Origin: Rhodothermus sp.
GTDB taxonomy: Bacteria > Bacteroidota > Rhodothermia > Rhodothermales > Rhodothermaceae
Length of the DNA: 64,000 nucleotides
Assembly: GCA_030950375.1 (NCBI GenBank)
Contig: JAUZRN010000019.1
Location: forward strand, 94,700 to 158,699
Direction: 5' to 3'
A program made the position numbers and the translations under genes. Positions 27,584-37,230 of the stretch are shown here, in pieces (position 1 is the first letter of the stretch; each line of letters opens with the position of its first letter). The notes beneath the pieces are model-generated. The model had not been told where the DNA came from and searched no databases. It saw only the letters and a list, made by a program, of their open reading frames with translations.

Positions 27584-28756
27584 ATGCACCGCTTGTTGCT
27601 ATCGCTGTTGCTGCCGCTGATAGCTCTCCCGACGACGGCTCGTCCACCACTTTCGGACAGCGCCCGTGTAGCGCTGGTCACCATTCTGCCTGGACGTTCC
27701 CTGTATGCGGCGTTTGGTCACAGCGCCCTGCGCGTATACGACCCCGTACAAGGCATCGACTGGCTTTTCAACTATGGTACGTTCGACTTCAGCGATCCCT
27801 GGTTTATTCCCAAATTTATCTATGGCCAGCTCGACTACTTTCTATCGGTGAGCGATTATGCACGCGCGGTCCAGTTCTATCGCGATGTAGAAAGGCGCCC
27901 GATTATCGAACAATGGCTGAATCTGTCGCCTGACCAACGCGACACGCTTATGGCTTTTCTGATGTGGAACGCCCGTCCAGAAAACCGCACCTATCGCTAC
28001 GACTTTCTGTTCGATAACTGCTCTACACGCATCCGGGATGTGCTTGAACGTACGCTGGGGTCAGCGCTTCGTTTTACACATGCAGCTCCGGCCGCTACAT
28101 TTCGCCAGATGCTCGATCCATATGTAGCCGACCGCCAGCTGTTGCAGCTTGGTTTTTATTTAGCACTTGGTCAGCGGGTTGATCGTCTCCCTACAGCCCG
28201 TGAGATCATGTTTTTGCCCCTGGACCTGAAAAGTGCCTTCGATCAGGCACAGGTGCTACGCGATACCGCCTGGTTGCCCCTGGTTGCTCGGACCGACACC
28301 GTATTCTGGCCTGAAGGCCACCGACCGCTACCTGCCCCGACCTGGCCGTGGCTCACCATGCTGAGCTGGTTACTGTTTGCCGCCGGTGCAGGTGCGACAG
28401 GTATCGGCTGGCAACGGGGACCGCTCTCCTTCCCCCGCCTGGATGCGCTGCTTTTTGGTGCCGTGGGGCTGGTTGGCCTGGTGTTGTTACTGCTCTGGAT
28501 AGCGACAATCCATACGGTAACGGCCTGGAACTGGAATCTGCTCTGGGCCTGGCCACCGCATCTGTTGGTAGCCATACGCCTCTGGCGCCGTCGTCTTCCG
28601 GATCGTCTGGAGCGTGTCTATCTGTTCGTGACGGGTCTGCTCACGCTTCTGCTGGTGTTCGGATGGTTTTTCTGGCCGCAGGATCTGCATCCGGCGCTGC
28701 AGCCAATTGCACTACTGCTGGTCGTACGTACGGCCACACGTCTCTATGTTCAATGA
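27584..28756 (+). CDS. DUF4105 (Lnb-like periplasmic domain) membrane protein
   Basis: 390 residues. A signal peptide is followed by the DUF4105 domain: LPGRSLYAAFGHSALRVYDP, DWLFNYGTFDFSDPWF, LNLSPDQRDTLMAFLMWN, and RYDFLFDNCSTRIRDV. The last contains the invariant Asn-Cys that suggests a papain-like or NlpC-like thiol centre, with the earlier His of FGHSALR. The C-terminal third has four or five membrane helices (for example LDALLFGAVGLVGLVLLLLW). The family is widespread in Bacteroidota and its reaction is unknown. The gene is divergent from nth and convergent with a glycosyltransferase, 17 bases apart. Confidence 0.87.
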   Translation: MHRLLLSLLLPLIALPTTARPPLSDSARVALVTILPGRSLYAAFGHSALRVYDPVQGIDWLFNYGTFDFSDPWFIPKFIYGQLDYFLSVSDYARAVQFYRDVERRPIIEQWLNLSPDQRDTLMAFLMWNARPENRTYRYDFLFDNCSTRIRDVLERTLGSALRFTHAAPAATFRQMLDPYVADRQLLQLGFYLALGQRVDRLPTAREIMFLPLDLKSAFDQAQVLRDTAWLPLVARTDTVFWPEGHRPLPAPTWPWLTMLSWLLFAAGAGATGIGWQRGPLSFPRLDALLFGAVGLVGLVLLLLWIATIHTVTAWNWNLLWAWPPHLLVAIRLWRRRLPDRLERVYLFVTGLLTLLLVFGWFFWPQDLHPALQPIALLLVVRTATRLYVQ

Positions 28757-28773
28757 GCGGTTGTCCGCCAGGC

Positions 28774-29796
28774 TCAGCATATTCGCGAAGTTGTTCGCTT
28801 TCCCAGACGTCCCTGCCATCCATCTCGCAACGCCTGCCAGATAGCTCGCATGCGGCGCCAGGTGAAACGCAGACTCTTTTCACGAAGCAATGAGATCAGG
28901 CAGAGCGCTCCCAGAAAAATTGCGCCGTTGAGCAGAAAAACGCTTCGATGGGTAAGGTAACGCTTTTCCAGCCATATCCGGTTACGCAATGCGTAGTAAA
29001 GTCGATCGGCATCAATGACGGGATTGATCCATGGAAATCTTTTTGTTCCCTGCACATGCCAGGAATCGTCCAGATCTTCTATAACCGCCGTGGCACACAG
29101 GTAAAGTCGGGCCCCGGCCGCGGTCAACCGTAAGGTATATTCATGATCATCGGCATACAGATACAGCCGACGTTCCGGCAATCCTACCCGTTCTACCCAG
29201 GATCGGTGCAAAAGCACGCCGCCGTAGGGTGCATAAGCAATGGGGACCAGTGGAAAAACCAAGGCTTCTGGCTCCCTGCCATGTTGTTTTTTTCCGAAAA
29301 GGCGAGCCGGCAATTGCCGAATGTGAAAGCCTATGAAGGTATTCGGCGCATGCTCCATGCCTTTCCCCTCTGAAACAGTCTGTCGCTGGTCTTTTCGACT
29401 GGGTCGGAAGCCTACCAATACGTTGCATGGATGGGCGCCCAGTAGATGATAAGCCAGCAGCAGCCGATCCAGAGCATCGCGTGCTGGCCGATTGTCATCG
29501 TCCAGCAGCCAGATGAACTCGGCACCGCCTTCGTACGCAGCCTGAATCCCTGTTGCATAACCACCAGCCGATCCTGCATTTTCTTCCAGATGGACCAGGA
29601 GTAATTGGTCGGCCAATGTTTCCTGCAGGGCGAGCAGTTCAGTCCGTGCGGCGGCAACACATCCATTATCTACCAGCACAACCCGTCCTACCCCGGCTTC
29701 CAACGCAGCTTCGATAACTGTCCGTACCAGTGGTACACGGTTCCCATAGGTAACCGTCACCACCCAGACCTGCTGCGCTGTTACACGCTCAGGCAT
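28774..29796 (-). CDS. Family 2 glycosyltransferase
   Basis: 340 residues. The GT-A fold is evident: VWVVTVTYGNRVPLVRTV, VVLVDNGCVAA, ENAGSAGGYATGIQ, and the metal-binding IWLLDDDNRP (DDD). A later PERRLYLYADDHEYTLRLTAAG segment matches the acceptor-side motif of rhamnosyl- or galactofuranosyl-type transferases. A membrane segment near 290-310 (VFLLNGAIFLGALCLISL) suggests association with the inner membrane. It starts 5 bases after the flippase stop, so it is probably in the same operon, and would add a sugar to a lipid-linked surface glycan. The donor sugar cannot be predicted. Confidence 0.9.
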   Translation of the reverse strand: MPERVTAQQVWVVTVTYGNRVPLVRTVIEAALEAGVGRVVLVDNGCVAAARTELLALQETLADQLLLVHLEENAGSAGGYATGIQAAYEGGAEFIWLLDDDNRPARDALDRLLLAYHLLGAHPCNVLVGFRPSRKDQRQTVSEGKGMEHAPNTFIGFHIRQLPARLFGKKQHGREPEALVFPLVPIAYAPYGGVLLHRSWVERVGLPERRLYLYADDHEYTLRLTAAGARLYLCATAVIEDLDDSWHVQGTKRFPWINPVIDADRLYYALRNRIWLEKRYLTHRSVFLLNGAIFLGALCLISLLREKSLRFTWRRMRAIWQALRDGWQGRLGKRTTSRIC

Positions 29797-29801
29797 ATTG
29801 G

Positions 29802-31316
29802 TTATCGTTTCAACACGCGCCTCACCACCTCACGATCTGCTTCGTCCAGCAGCCGTTTCCAGGCAAACCAGGCAAATACGCTCAGGAGCAACCCCAGAAG
29901 CATCAGATGGCTCCAGGGTGGCAGATTCTCTGACAGTTGTTGTACGCCCCAGGCCGTTATGCCCAGCAGGCCCAGTGCTCTGGTAATTGGCCACAGCTGA
30001 CGCAACACTTCCAGCCCGTTCAACCGTTGCAATCGAAATGTAGCTCCGAACAGCAGGAGGGCATCTGCACCAACACGTAATGCCCAGGCTATAGCAGCGC
30101 CAACGATGCCCTCATGTGTTATCAGCAACCAGGCGCCCCCCACATACAAGGGCAACTCCAGTAGATGAAAACGCGCAGGAAGATCCGGTCGTCCGATCCC
30201 CTGTAACAGTGCATAAGGGACGTAGGCCAGCGAATTCATCAGCACACCAAGTGCCAACACCTGCAATACCCGTGTACTCCGGGTGGCAAAGTCCGCCCCC
30301 AGCCACACATGCAGGAGGTCCGCAGCGCCCAGCACAACACCCAGCGTGATCGGTCCCATAGCCAGCAACACATACCTGACCGCTTGCCCAAAATAACGCG
30401 CCAGCCGTCTTTGATCCTGTACGCCTTCCAGTGCACTGAATACCGGAAAAAGCACCATAACCAATCCGGAAGGCACCAGGCGAAGCCGGGTAACGATTTC
30501 ATAAGGGGCCGTATAGTAGGTCAGCGCTGTCATTGAGCGCAGCGAACCGATCAAAAAACGATCAAGATAGACCAGCAGTGGACTCACGACACTGGAGACG
30601 GTAACCCATCCACCAAATGCAAAAAGCGACCGTAGTAGTGCAGGCGACATGGTGTAGGAACGCAAACCAGGAAACAGGCGTCCGTTCATCACAATAAAGG
30701 CCATCAGACTGCCCAGGCGTGCCAGCAGCAGCAACGCCACGATGCCGGGCAACCGAAACCCCACCATCAGCCCGAGCAGGGGTAGCACGAACATGGAAAT
30801 CCCGGCCGGAATACGCACGGCATTGAGCCAGTCAAAGCGCTGAGCAGCTTCCAGTGCTCCACTAAACGATCCAGAAATCAGCACAATCGGCACAGCCAGC
30901 GCCAGCAGGTGAAAGGTACCACGCGCCTCATCGTGCAATGCTTCGGGAATGTTCAGCACTTTTTCAATCAACAGCGACGTGCTTCCCAGCACGAGCAATA
31001 GCCCGACCAATCCCAGCAGTGCCTGCGCCGTAACCGCCGACCAGATTATACAGCGTAGACGAGCCATCTCACCACGTGCCAGGGCCTCGGCGACAAACTT
31101 GGTCGTTGCCCGTCCCAGGCCCAGATCAAAGAAGGTAAAATAGCCCAGCAGCATCCATGCCAGCGCCAGCAGACCGAATCGATCTGTTCCTAATCCCTGA
31201 ATAATAAACGGAAGGGTAACCACACCAATCAGGAGCGGTCCCCCCTGCCCAGCCAGATTGAGTAGCGTGTTACGGGCCAGTAGTTGCCCGCTGAGCTGTA
31301 ATGGGCGCATACGCAA
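29802..31316 (-). CDS. Polysaccharide flippase of the MATE/MOP superfamily (Wzx-like)
   Basis: 504 residues with about 12-14 hydrophobic helices, no signal peptide, and the family's opening pattern LARNTLLNLAGQGGPLLIGVVTLPF and GLGTDRFGLLALAWMLLGYFTFFDLGLGRATTKF (in pieces). Such proteins flip undecaprenyl-pyrophosphate-linked oligosaccharides across the inner membrane. It lies between the glycosyltransferase (5 bases) and the SLBB export protein (about 57 bases) on the same strand, which fits a surface polysaccharide locus. A MurJ role is less likely because of the neighbours. Confidence 0.9.
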   Translation of the reverse strand: MRMRPLQLSGQLLARNTLLNLAGQGGPLLIGVVTLPFIIQGLGTDRFGLLALAWMLLGYFTFFDLGLGRATTKFVAEALARGEMARLRCIIWSAVTAQALLGLVGLLLVLGSTSLLIEKVLNIPEALHDEARGTFHLLALAVPIVLISGSFSGALEAAQRFDWLNAVRIPAGISMFVLPLLGLMVGFRLPGIVALLLLARLGSLMAFIVMNGRLFPGLRSYTMSPALLRSLFAFGGWVTVSSVVSPLLVYLDRFLIGSLRSMTALTYYTAPYEIVTRLRLVPSGLVMVLFPVFSALEGVQDQRRLARYFGQAVRYVLLAMGPITLGVVLGAADLLHVWLGADFATRSTRVLQVLALGVLMNSLAYVPYALLQGIGRPDLPARFHLLELPLYVGGAWLLITHEGIVGAAIAWALRVGADALLLFGATFRLQRLNGLEVLRQLWPITRALGLLGITAWGVQQLSENLPPWSHLMLLGLLLSVFAWFAWKRLLDEADREVVRRVLKR

Positions 31317-31373
31317 CAGCCCGAGACCCGCGTCGAGCGCCGCAGCCTTATGCGTTTGAAGACCGATAAAACG

Positions 31374-34253
31374 TTACAACCGGCGGGCCAGGGCAATGAT
31401 CGTGAGCGTGCTGGCGGCAATCGAAGCAATGTCGGTCAGCGTCTTGCCAATATCAAACGTTACCTGACGCTTTTCCTCCGGAGGCTTGCGCACCACCTCA
31501 ATGATGGCTCCTTCATCCACGACGGGATCTCGCTGAAACCAGCCCTTCAGTCCCAGATAGACCGGGTAGGTACCGCCATCGGCCTGGGTCACCAGAATAA
31601 CCTTGGAGTCGTCATCCAGGCCACCGGCCCGCTCAATGTAATAATCCACACGCTTACCGGGCACATACTTCACCAGTCCTGGCCGCCGCACATTACCACG
31701 TACCACCACGGTGCCAGGCTTAGGCGGCACGCGGATCTCGTCGCCCGGCAACAGCACAACGTTGTGCTGCGGATCGCGCCGCACCGCCCGCTCCATGTCG
31801 ATCACCACAGGTAGCCCACCCCGGATCAACCGGGCACCCTTCAGGTAACCGGTGGGACGCACCCCGCCAGCCCGTTCCAGTATATCGGCCAGGGTCTCAT
31901 TCTCCCGCAGAATCGTGTAGGTGCCTGGATACCAGACCTCACCTGAGACTGTCACGGTCTGCTGCGGACGAAAGGCGGGATTACTCCGAATGTAGATGCG
32001 ATCACGGTGCTGCAGGCGAAATGTGCGGGCGCCACGCAACGCACGCGTCGTATCGTCCAGTGCAAACGAAACCGATTCTACATCCTCCATATCCTCAGCC
32101 ATAGGCACCTGAATGCGCACAGCGAGCTGTTCGAAATGATCTGGATCGGCCCCTTTCGGCAAACGTGTTACTTCCGCCCAGTCCAGCAGCGCATCCTCCG
32201 TAAAACCACCGGCCCGCAGAATCAGATCTTCCAGCGTCATGTTTTCCTGCCAGCGATACTGGCCGGGATTTTTGACGGCGCCACTGATCGTGACGAATTT
32301 TTCCCGGATCTCTTGCACATCGATCGGATAGACGCGGATATGGTCACCCGGTTGCAACAGCGCACGTCCGGCTCCCTCGTTACGCAGGGCTTCGGCCAGA
32401 TTAAACGGGATGATGATTTCTCGCGTGCCCTGCTCGACCTTGCGAATCAGGTCAGCACGCTCCAGATAGACCTCCCTGCGGAATTCTTCGTCGAACAGCC
32501 CTCCGCCCAGGAAGAGCAGGTCGTAGACTGTCATGCTATCCCGCCAGGCATAGACGCCGGGATGGCGCACTTTACCGGAGATTTCGACCGTTCGGGGCGT
32601 GTTCAGCTCCAGCTCCGAATAAACACGCACCCGATCCCCCGGCTGCAACGTCAGGTTGTGTTCGGGATCGCCCAGCAGGATGCGCGCCAGGTCGAGCGTT
32701 CGCATCGTCTCGAGCAGCGCGAGGGTATCCGTGGTGTTTGACAGTATATCCCGGGTGAGATCGGCCCGAAATACCGAAGGAGGTCGCTCGGCCGGGTTCT
32801 GCTTGAAGCGAACGAGCTGAACACGGCCTTCGTAGACATCGCTTGTTACTCCTCCGGCGCGCTCAATCAGATCACGGATCGTCCGCACCTGCGTGGTGAT
32901 CTCGTAGAGTCCAGGATGCACGACGGCGCCGCTGATATAGACGCCATTGCGGCTCACGTCAAGCACCGAGAGTACCTCGACGCGATCGCCATCATAGAGC
33001 GGTACCTGCCGCGAGCCATCCAACACCCCGTCAAGCGGCACGGTAAGCACCTCACGCACTACGGAAGGGTCCTGCCGCTGCTCAAAGGGAATGATGCGCT
33101 CAATGCGGACGTACCGGGTAAACGCTTCGGGTTTCAGGCCAGCCGCAAATTGAATAAGCTCCCGCAACCCTTCGTTTTCCTTGAGTTCATAAATGGCCGG
33201 ACGCCGCACCTGCCCCTGAATGGCTACGGTCTTGCCGCGTGGTGGCACAAAGAGCTGGTCGTTGTTTTGTAGCCGCACATCCTCACGTCCCTCTCCGCGC
33301 AGCAGATAGTCGTAAAGGTCCACGCGGGCCAATACCCGACCGTTACGCACCACACGCACGTCGCGAAGCGACCCGCTGATTTTAGGACCACCGACGGCAT
33401 ACAAAGCCTGAAAGACCGTCGACTGGCTGGCGATTACATAGCCTCCGGGTTGCTTGACTTCCCCCAGTGCGTAAATATAGACCGGCTGCAGCCGGGCAAC
33501 GGTCAGGTCCATAAATACTGTGGGGGGATCTTCCAGCAACCCGGCATAACTGCGGGCCAGCCAGCGTTTGAGCTCTTCTCGCAGCACTTCCAGCCGCTTA
33601 CCGGCCACGGTAAACTGGCCGACGTTGGGCACGAAGATACGTCCTTCACGATCAACGGTAAGTTCGTAAGCAAACTCCGTGGCGCCCCAGACCATCAGCC
33701 GCAGCTCGTCGCCGGGTCCTACCAGATACTGATCGTCGACCGGTCCCAGCTGATTGGGTCGAAAAGCGTCTGGAATGTTTTCAAAAACGTCATACCCGAA
33801 ATATGGTAGCGTGTCAGCCGGTGCACGCGCCTCCTGCCTTTGAAGCGTGTCGCGCAGCAATCGTAACGTATCGGCCAGTACCCGCAGCGTATCGATTGCC
33901 AGCGTATCTTGAAAGCTGAGCGGGTAGACACCGGGCGTTAGAATGCGCGGAAGCTGCTGGGGCTGTTCCTGTTGCACGGCCTGCAGCATGGCCTGGATCT
34001 GGCTTTCAGGAATACCCAGTTCACGGGCACGCTGCACGGCCTGCTCGGGATCAGACAGGTCGATACCCAGCCGCGCCGCCTCCTGACGTGCTTCTTCGAG
34101 GCTCATCCCACGCCGTTGCAGCTCCTCCTGCACCGGCTGCGGAATATCCTGGGCATACGATACGGCAGCAAGAAGCCACACGCCAAACCATAGCGACAGC
34201 GCTATTCCGGCCAACAGTGGCCACCGGCAATACAATCGATACATAACACCCAT
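31374..34253 (-). CDS. Polysaccharide export protein with about seven SLBB repeats (Wza-like)
   Basis: 959 residues from ATG 34253 (ATG 34244 also possible); the longer frame to 34322 precedes the signal peptide and is rejected. After the signal (LLAGIALSLWFGVWLLAAVSYAQ) comes a charged helical region, then the poly-export domain at about 180-265 (LVGPGDELRLMVWG, DREGRIFVPNVGQFTVAG). Seven SLBB-type repeats follow, recognisable by V-x-I-x-G-x-V-x-x-P-G-x-Y and a later AGG (for example ISGAVVHPGLYEI, ISGKVRHPGVYAW, VSGEVWYPGTYTI). The C-terminus has a hydrophobic helix (DIASIAASTLTIIALA). Wza proteins form the outer-membrane channel for capsule export but carry only two or three such repeats. 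No Wzc-type kinase is present. Confidence 0.92.
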   Translation of the reverse strand: MGVMYRLYCRWPLLAGIALSLWFGVWLLAAVSYAQDIPQPVQEELQRRGMSLEEARQEAARLGIDLSDPEQAVQRARELGIPESQIQAMLQAVQQEQPQQLPRILTPGVYPLSFQDTLAIDTLRVLADTLRLLRDTLQRQEARAPADTLPYFGYDVFENIPDAFRPNQLGPVDDQYLVGPGDELRLMVWGATEFAYELTVDREGRIFVPNVGQFTVAGKRLEVLREELKRWLARSYAGLLEDPPTVFMDLTVARLQPVYIYALGEVKQPGGYVIASQSTVFQALYAVGGPKISGSLRDVRVVRNGRVLARVDLYDYLLRGEGREDVRLQNNDQLFVPPRGKTVAIQGQVRRPAIYELKENEGLRELIQFAAGLKPEAFTRYVRIERIIPFEQRQDPSVVREVLTVPLDGVLDGSRQVPLYDGDRVEVLSVLDVSRNGVYISGAVVHPGLYEITTQVRTIRDLIERAGGVTSDVYEGRVQLVRFKQNPAERPPSVFRADLTRDILSNTTDTLALLETMRTLDLARILLGDPEHNLTLQPGDRVRVYSELELNTPRTVEISGKVRHPGVYAWRDSMTVYDLLFLGGGLFDEEFRREVYLERADLIRKVEQGTREIIIPFNLAEALRNEGAGRALLQPGDHIRVYPIDVQEIREKFVTISGAVKNPGQYRWQENMTLEDLILRAGGFTEDALLDWAEVTRLPKGADPDHFEQLAVRIQVPMAEDMEDVESVSFALDDTTRALRGARTFRLQHRDRIYIRSNPAFRPQQTVTVSGEVWYPGTYTILRENETLADILERAGGVRPTGYLKGARLIRGGLPVVIDMERAVRRDPQHNVVLLPGDEIRVPPKPGTVVVRGNVRRPGLVKYVPGKRVDYYIERAGGLDDDSKVILVTQADGGTYPVYLGLKGWFQRDPVVDEGAIIEVVRKPPEEKRQVTFDIGKTLTDIASIAASTLTIIALARRL

Positions 34254-34468
34254 GCTAACCTGCTGGACAGGGACGCTCACCGTTCCAGAGAGCCCACAGG
34301 CCCGACAAGATACGGACCACAATTAGCTGTCTGGTCTGCTTTATGGATTTTAAGATACGAATTCCCTGCAGCAGCGTGCGATACTTCACAAAAATCCCAA
34401 AGACCTATGGAAAAATGCACCGCTCACCGGTAGGATTTGCCATCTTCCCTGTTGACAGGATAGCCTTC

Positions 34469-35311
34469 TCAGCCTTTGAACGTATGTACCCTGCCAAAAA
34501 GGTCCTGCGTGCCCCAGATGCCACTGCGCAGACACTCAAGCTGGACGATCTGGCTGTGATCCACAAATAGATTAACCTCCGGACCGTAGTTTTTGATATA
34601 CCAGGCAAATACCCGGGGATCGGCCGCCTCAAACATGAGCTTCTCCAGCCCCAGCTCATTGATGAACCGGGCGACTACATCCGTTCGCCAGGTCTCGACG
34701 TTCTCGGTAATCCCCTCGGATTCTACCATGATCATGTAGGCACCGGCTTCAAGAAAACGCCGCGCCAGTTGAATTGCCCAGGCCGGATCCTGTACACCTT
34801 CCGCTTCCAGCAACGCGGCCGGTGTATCGCCACCAGCTCCAAACTGAATCCCCACTTCGGGCTTGGCCTTCAAGCCGGCTTGCTGTACCGCTTCGATCAG
34901 ACGCAACCAGTCATCCGCCGGGATCGTGATAAAACCAGTGGAAATCTCGATAATGTCAAATCCCAGCGCTTTGCATTCCTGAATATAGCGATGGACAGCT
35001 TCTGGCCCCTGGGTCACCACATATTCAATGAAACCACCTGTCGAGACCAGCACATCGTACTGGTGGCACAGGTCAATAATCTCCCGAAGCACCCGACGGG
35101 GCATCAACGTAAACGATCCGCCCGCAAATTTGAGCGAATCAATGTAGGCGCCCATTGTCTCAAGCACATCTTTCAGATAATTGGGGCCCATGACCGAATA
35201 GTAAGGGCCGCGAACTTCCGTGAGGCCGCGCGTGCGGGGCTTCTGTCCCCGATCGTTCATTCGAAGAAATGAGAAAGCCCGCTCCATATCACTTGGCTTT
35301 TTTCGCAACAT
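34469..35311 (-). CDS. Phosphosulfolactate synthase (ComA) family protein
   Basis: 280 residues. The family signature is unmistakable: RTRGLTEVRGPYYSVMGPNY, ETMGAYIDSLKFAGGSFTLMP, STGGFIEYVVTQG, GFDIIEISTGFITIPADDW, KAKPEVGIQFGAGGD, MIMVESEGITENV, and FVDHSQIVQLECLRSGIWG. ComA condenses sulfite with phosphoenolpyruvate to (2R)-phospho-3-sulfolactate, the first step of archaeal coenzyme M synthesis; homologues also occur in spore formers and plants. No ComB or ComC partner is in the window, so the product here is unknown. Sulfolactate or a sulfonated lipid or glycan precursor are possibilities, the latter because polysaccharide export genes lie downstream on the same strand. Confidence 0.9.
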   Translation of the reverse strand: MLRKKPSDMERAFSFLRMNDRGQKPRTRGLTEVRGPYYSVMGPNYLKDVLETMGAYIDSLKFAGGSFTLMPRRVLREIIDLCHQYDVLVSTGGFIEYVVTQGPEAVHRYIQECKALGFDIIEISTGFITIPADDWLRLIEAVQQAGLKAKPEVGIQFGAGGDTPAALLEAEGVQDPAWAIQLARRFLEAGAYMIMVESEGITENVETWRTDVVARFINELGLEKLMFEAADPRVFAWYIKNYGPEVNLFVDHSQIVQLECLRSGIWGTQDLFGRVHTFKG

Positions 35312-35415
35312 TGTCCGTCTCAGGGTTTGATGAACGCCTCTGCAACGAAATGCAGGATGCTGATTTATAAGGACAGGTTTCCCACACGTCCTACAAATAA
35401 CCAGCGCGTTGCACC

Positions 35416-36072
35416 ATGGAAAAAAAATTGATCGGACGGTTACATGTGCTTACTGATTTCTACTTTCAGCAGCGCTATGCCCATGCCGAGCTGGCCCGCC
35501 TGGTAATTGATGGCGGAGCCGACACCGTGCAGTTCCGACAGAAGTTTGGGAGTATTCGACATAAACTACATGAGGCCCGACGCACCGCAGCCGTATGCCA
35601 GAAGGCCGGCGTTCCGTTGATCATCGATGATCATCTTGACATTGCCCTGGCGGTGGAAGCGGATGGTGTGCATCTGGGGCAGGAAGATTTCCCTGTGGAT
35701 GAAGCCCGACGCATCCTGGGCCCGAACCGTATCATAGGCGCCACGGCCACGACGATCGAACAGGCCGTAGCAGCCTGGCAGGCCGGCGCCGACTATATTG
35801 GTTTCGGTCCGGTCTTTCCTACTGCTTCAAAAGCCAATCCGGCCTCGGTGAAAGGTCTGGAAGGATTACGGGCTGTCTGTGAAGCGGTGCCTATCCCCGT
35901 GATTGCGATTGCTGGCATCACCGTACAACGCGTGCGGCCAGTACTGGAGGCCGGAGCCTATGGCATAGCCGTGATGACCGCCATCACGACCGCCCCTGAT
36001 CCCCGGGCAGCTACCGCGCAATTTCGGATGGAAATTGAATCCGTACGGCGCACGCTGAGGGAGACACGCTGA
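35416..36072 (+). CDS. thiE: Thiamine-phosphate synthase
   Basis: 218 residues forming a TIM barrel with all family motifs: GGADTVQFRQKFGSI (pyrophosphate end), LIIDDHLDIALAVEADGVHLGQEDFP, GATATTIEQAVAA, DYIGFGPVFPTASK and VIAIAGIT. It joins the pyrimidine and thiazole halves of thiamine to give thiamine phosphate. No TPP riboswitch is visible in the 104-base leader, and no other thi gene is nearby. The opening residues (KLIGRLHVLTDFYFQQRYAHAEL, in pieces) resemble TenI-like paralogues slightly, so a TenI-type role is a minor alternative. It is divergent from the ComA-family gene. Confidence 0.9.
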   Translation: MEKKLIGRLHVLTDFYFQQRYAHAELARLVIDGGADTVQFRQKFGSIRHKLHEARRTAAVCQKAGVPLIIDDHLDIALAVEADGVHLGQEDFPVDEARRILGPNRIIGATATTIEQAVAAWQAGADYIGFGPVFPTASKANPASVKGLEGLRAVCEAVPIPVIAIAGITVQRVRPVLEAGAYGIAVMTAITTAPDPRAATAQFRMEIESVRRTLRETR

Positions 36073-36129
36073 ACATGAACGTCCCTTAGGCGTTAAGGAT
36101 GGGCTTTTTGCAGACCAGCCGGAGTCCAT

Positions 36130-37230
36130 ATGTCCACCCGCAGGGCCATTCTGAACTGCTTCCGTCAGCATCAGCGCTTTGTGCTGACCACCCACGTCAA
36201 ACCCGATGGCGATGCGATTGGCTCTCAGCTGGCATTGGGGCGGTTGCTCCAGAAGATGGGCCGTGAGGTGTACCTGATCAACAGCGATCCCCCCCCGTCC
36301 AATTTGGCCTGGATGCCTGATATTGACCAGATCGAAGTGTTCAGGGGTACGCTGACCCAACGCGAACGCATCGATCAGGCCGATGTGATCTGCGTACTCG
36401 ACACAAACGCGCTGGATCGCCTGGGCGATCTGGCCTCGGCCGTCGAGGCCAGTCAGGCCCGTAAGCTGCTCATTGATCATCACACCGCTCCGGAGGATTG
36501 GTTCGATCTGCAGTACGTACGTGATACAGCCTCTTCCACCGGCGAGTTGGTCTATGAGCTCGTGCGGGCTATCGATCCCAACCTGATCGATCGTGAGCTG
36601 GCCACGGCGCTGTACGTGGCCATCATGACCGACACCGGATCGTTTCGTTTCAATACCGTGACACCGGTGGTGCATCGCATGGTAGCGGATCTGCTGGAAC
36701 GTGGACAGCTCAGCACCGAGTCCATTCACAGTGCCATTTTCGATACGCGTACGCCTGAAAGCATGCGCCTGCTGGGCCTGGCGCTACGTAACCTGCAGCT
36801 TCGCTACGACGGACAGGTGGCCTACATGGTGCTTTCACGACGCATGTTCAATGAAACCGGTGCTTCAACCGAAGACACTGAAGGCTTTATCAACCACCTG
36901 CTGTCAATCCGAGGCGTCCGAGTTGCACTGCTGTTCACGGAAATTGAAAAGGGGGTTAAGATCAGCTTTCGTTCAAAAGGCGATTACCATGTCAATGCCT
37001 GGGCTCGGGCCTTTGGGGGTGGGGGGCATCGGAATGCAGCCGGCGCCTTTGTGGAAAATGCTTCCCTCGAAACGCTGGTCGAGGCCGTGGTGGCTGCTGC
37101 CTCCCGCTATCTTCCTTCGCTCAACGCATCCGCCACAAACCGCGCTTCGGGCACCCTTTCGGCGGAAGATGCGTCGTATCTTTCAGCACTCCTGCATCAG
37201 AAGTCGCAAGCATCCTCAACAGCGTCATGA
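36130..37230 (+). CDS. nrnA: DHH-family phosphoesterase, NrnA-like oligoribonuclease / pAp phosphatase
   Basis: 366 residues. The DHH domain shows THVKPDGDAIGSQLALG, VLDTNALDRLGDL, LLIDHHTAPEDW (the DHH motif) and IMTDTGSFRF. The DHHA1 domain closes with VNAWARAFGGGGHRNAAGAFVE. NrnA degrades two- to five-nucleotide RNAs, including pGpG from cyclic-di-GMP turnover, and hydrolyses 3'-phosphoadenosine 5'-phosphate to AMP. Length and domain order are those of NrnA rather than RecJ. Its stop overlaps the start of pepA (ATGA), indicating coupled translation. Confidence 0.92.
   Translation: MSTRRAILNCFRQHQRFVLTTHVKPDGDAIGSQLALGRLLQKMGREVYLINSDPPPSNLAWMPDIDQIEVFRGTLTQRERIDQADVICVLDTNALDRLGDLASAVEASQARKLLIDHHTAPEDWFDLQYVRDTASSTGELVYELVRAIDPNLIDRELATALYVAIMTDTGSFRFNTVTPVVHRMVADLLERGQLSTESIHSAIFDTRTPESMRLLGLALRNLQLRYDGQVAYMVLSRRMFNETGASTEDTEGFINHLLSIRGVRVALLFTEIEKGVKISFRSKGDYHVNAWARAFGGGGHRNAAGAFVENASLETLVEAVVAAASRYLPSLNASATNRASGTLSAEDASYLSALLHQKSQASSTAS

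Noticed and set aside
35312..35415. TPP riboswitch upstream of thiE
   Set aside because: The conserved CTGAGA and ACCTGA pieces are missing or out of order, and the leader is only 104 bases.
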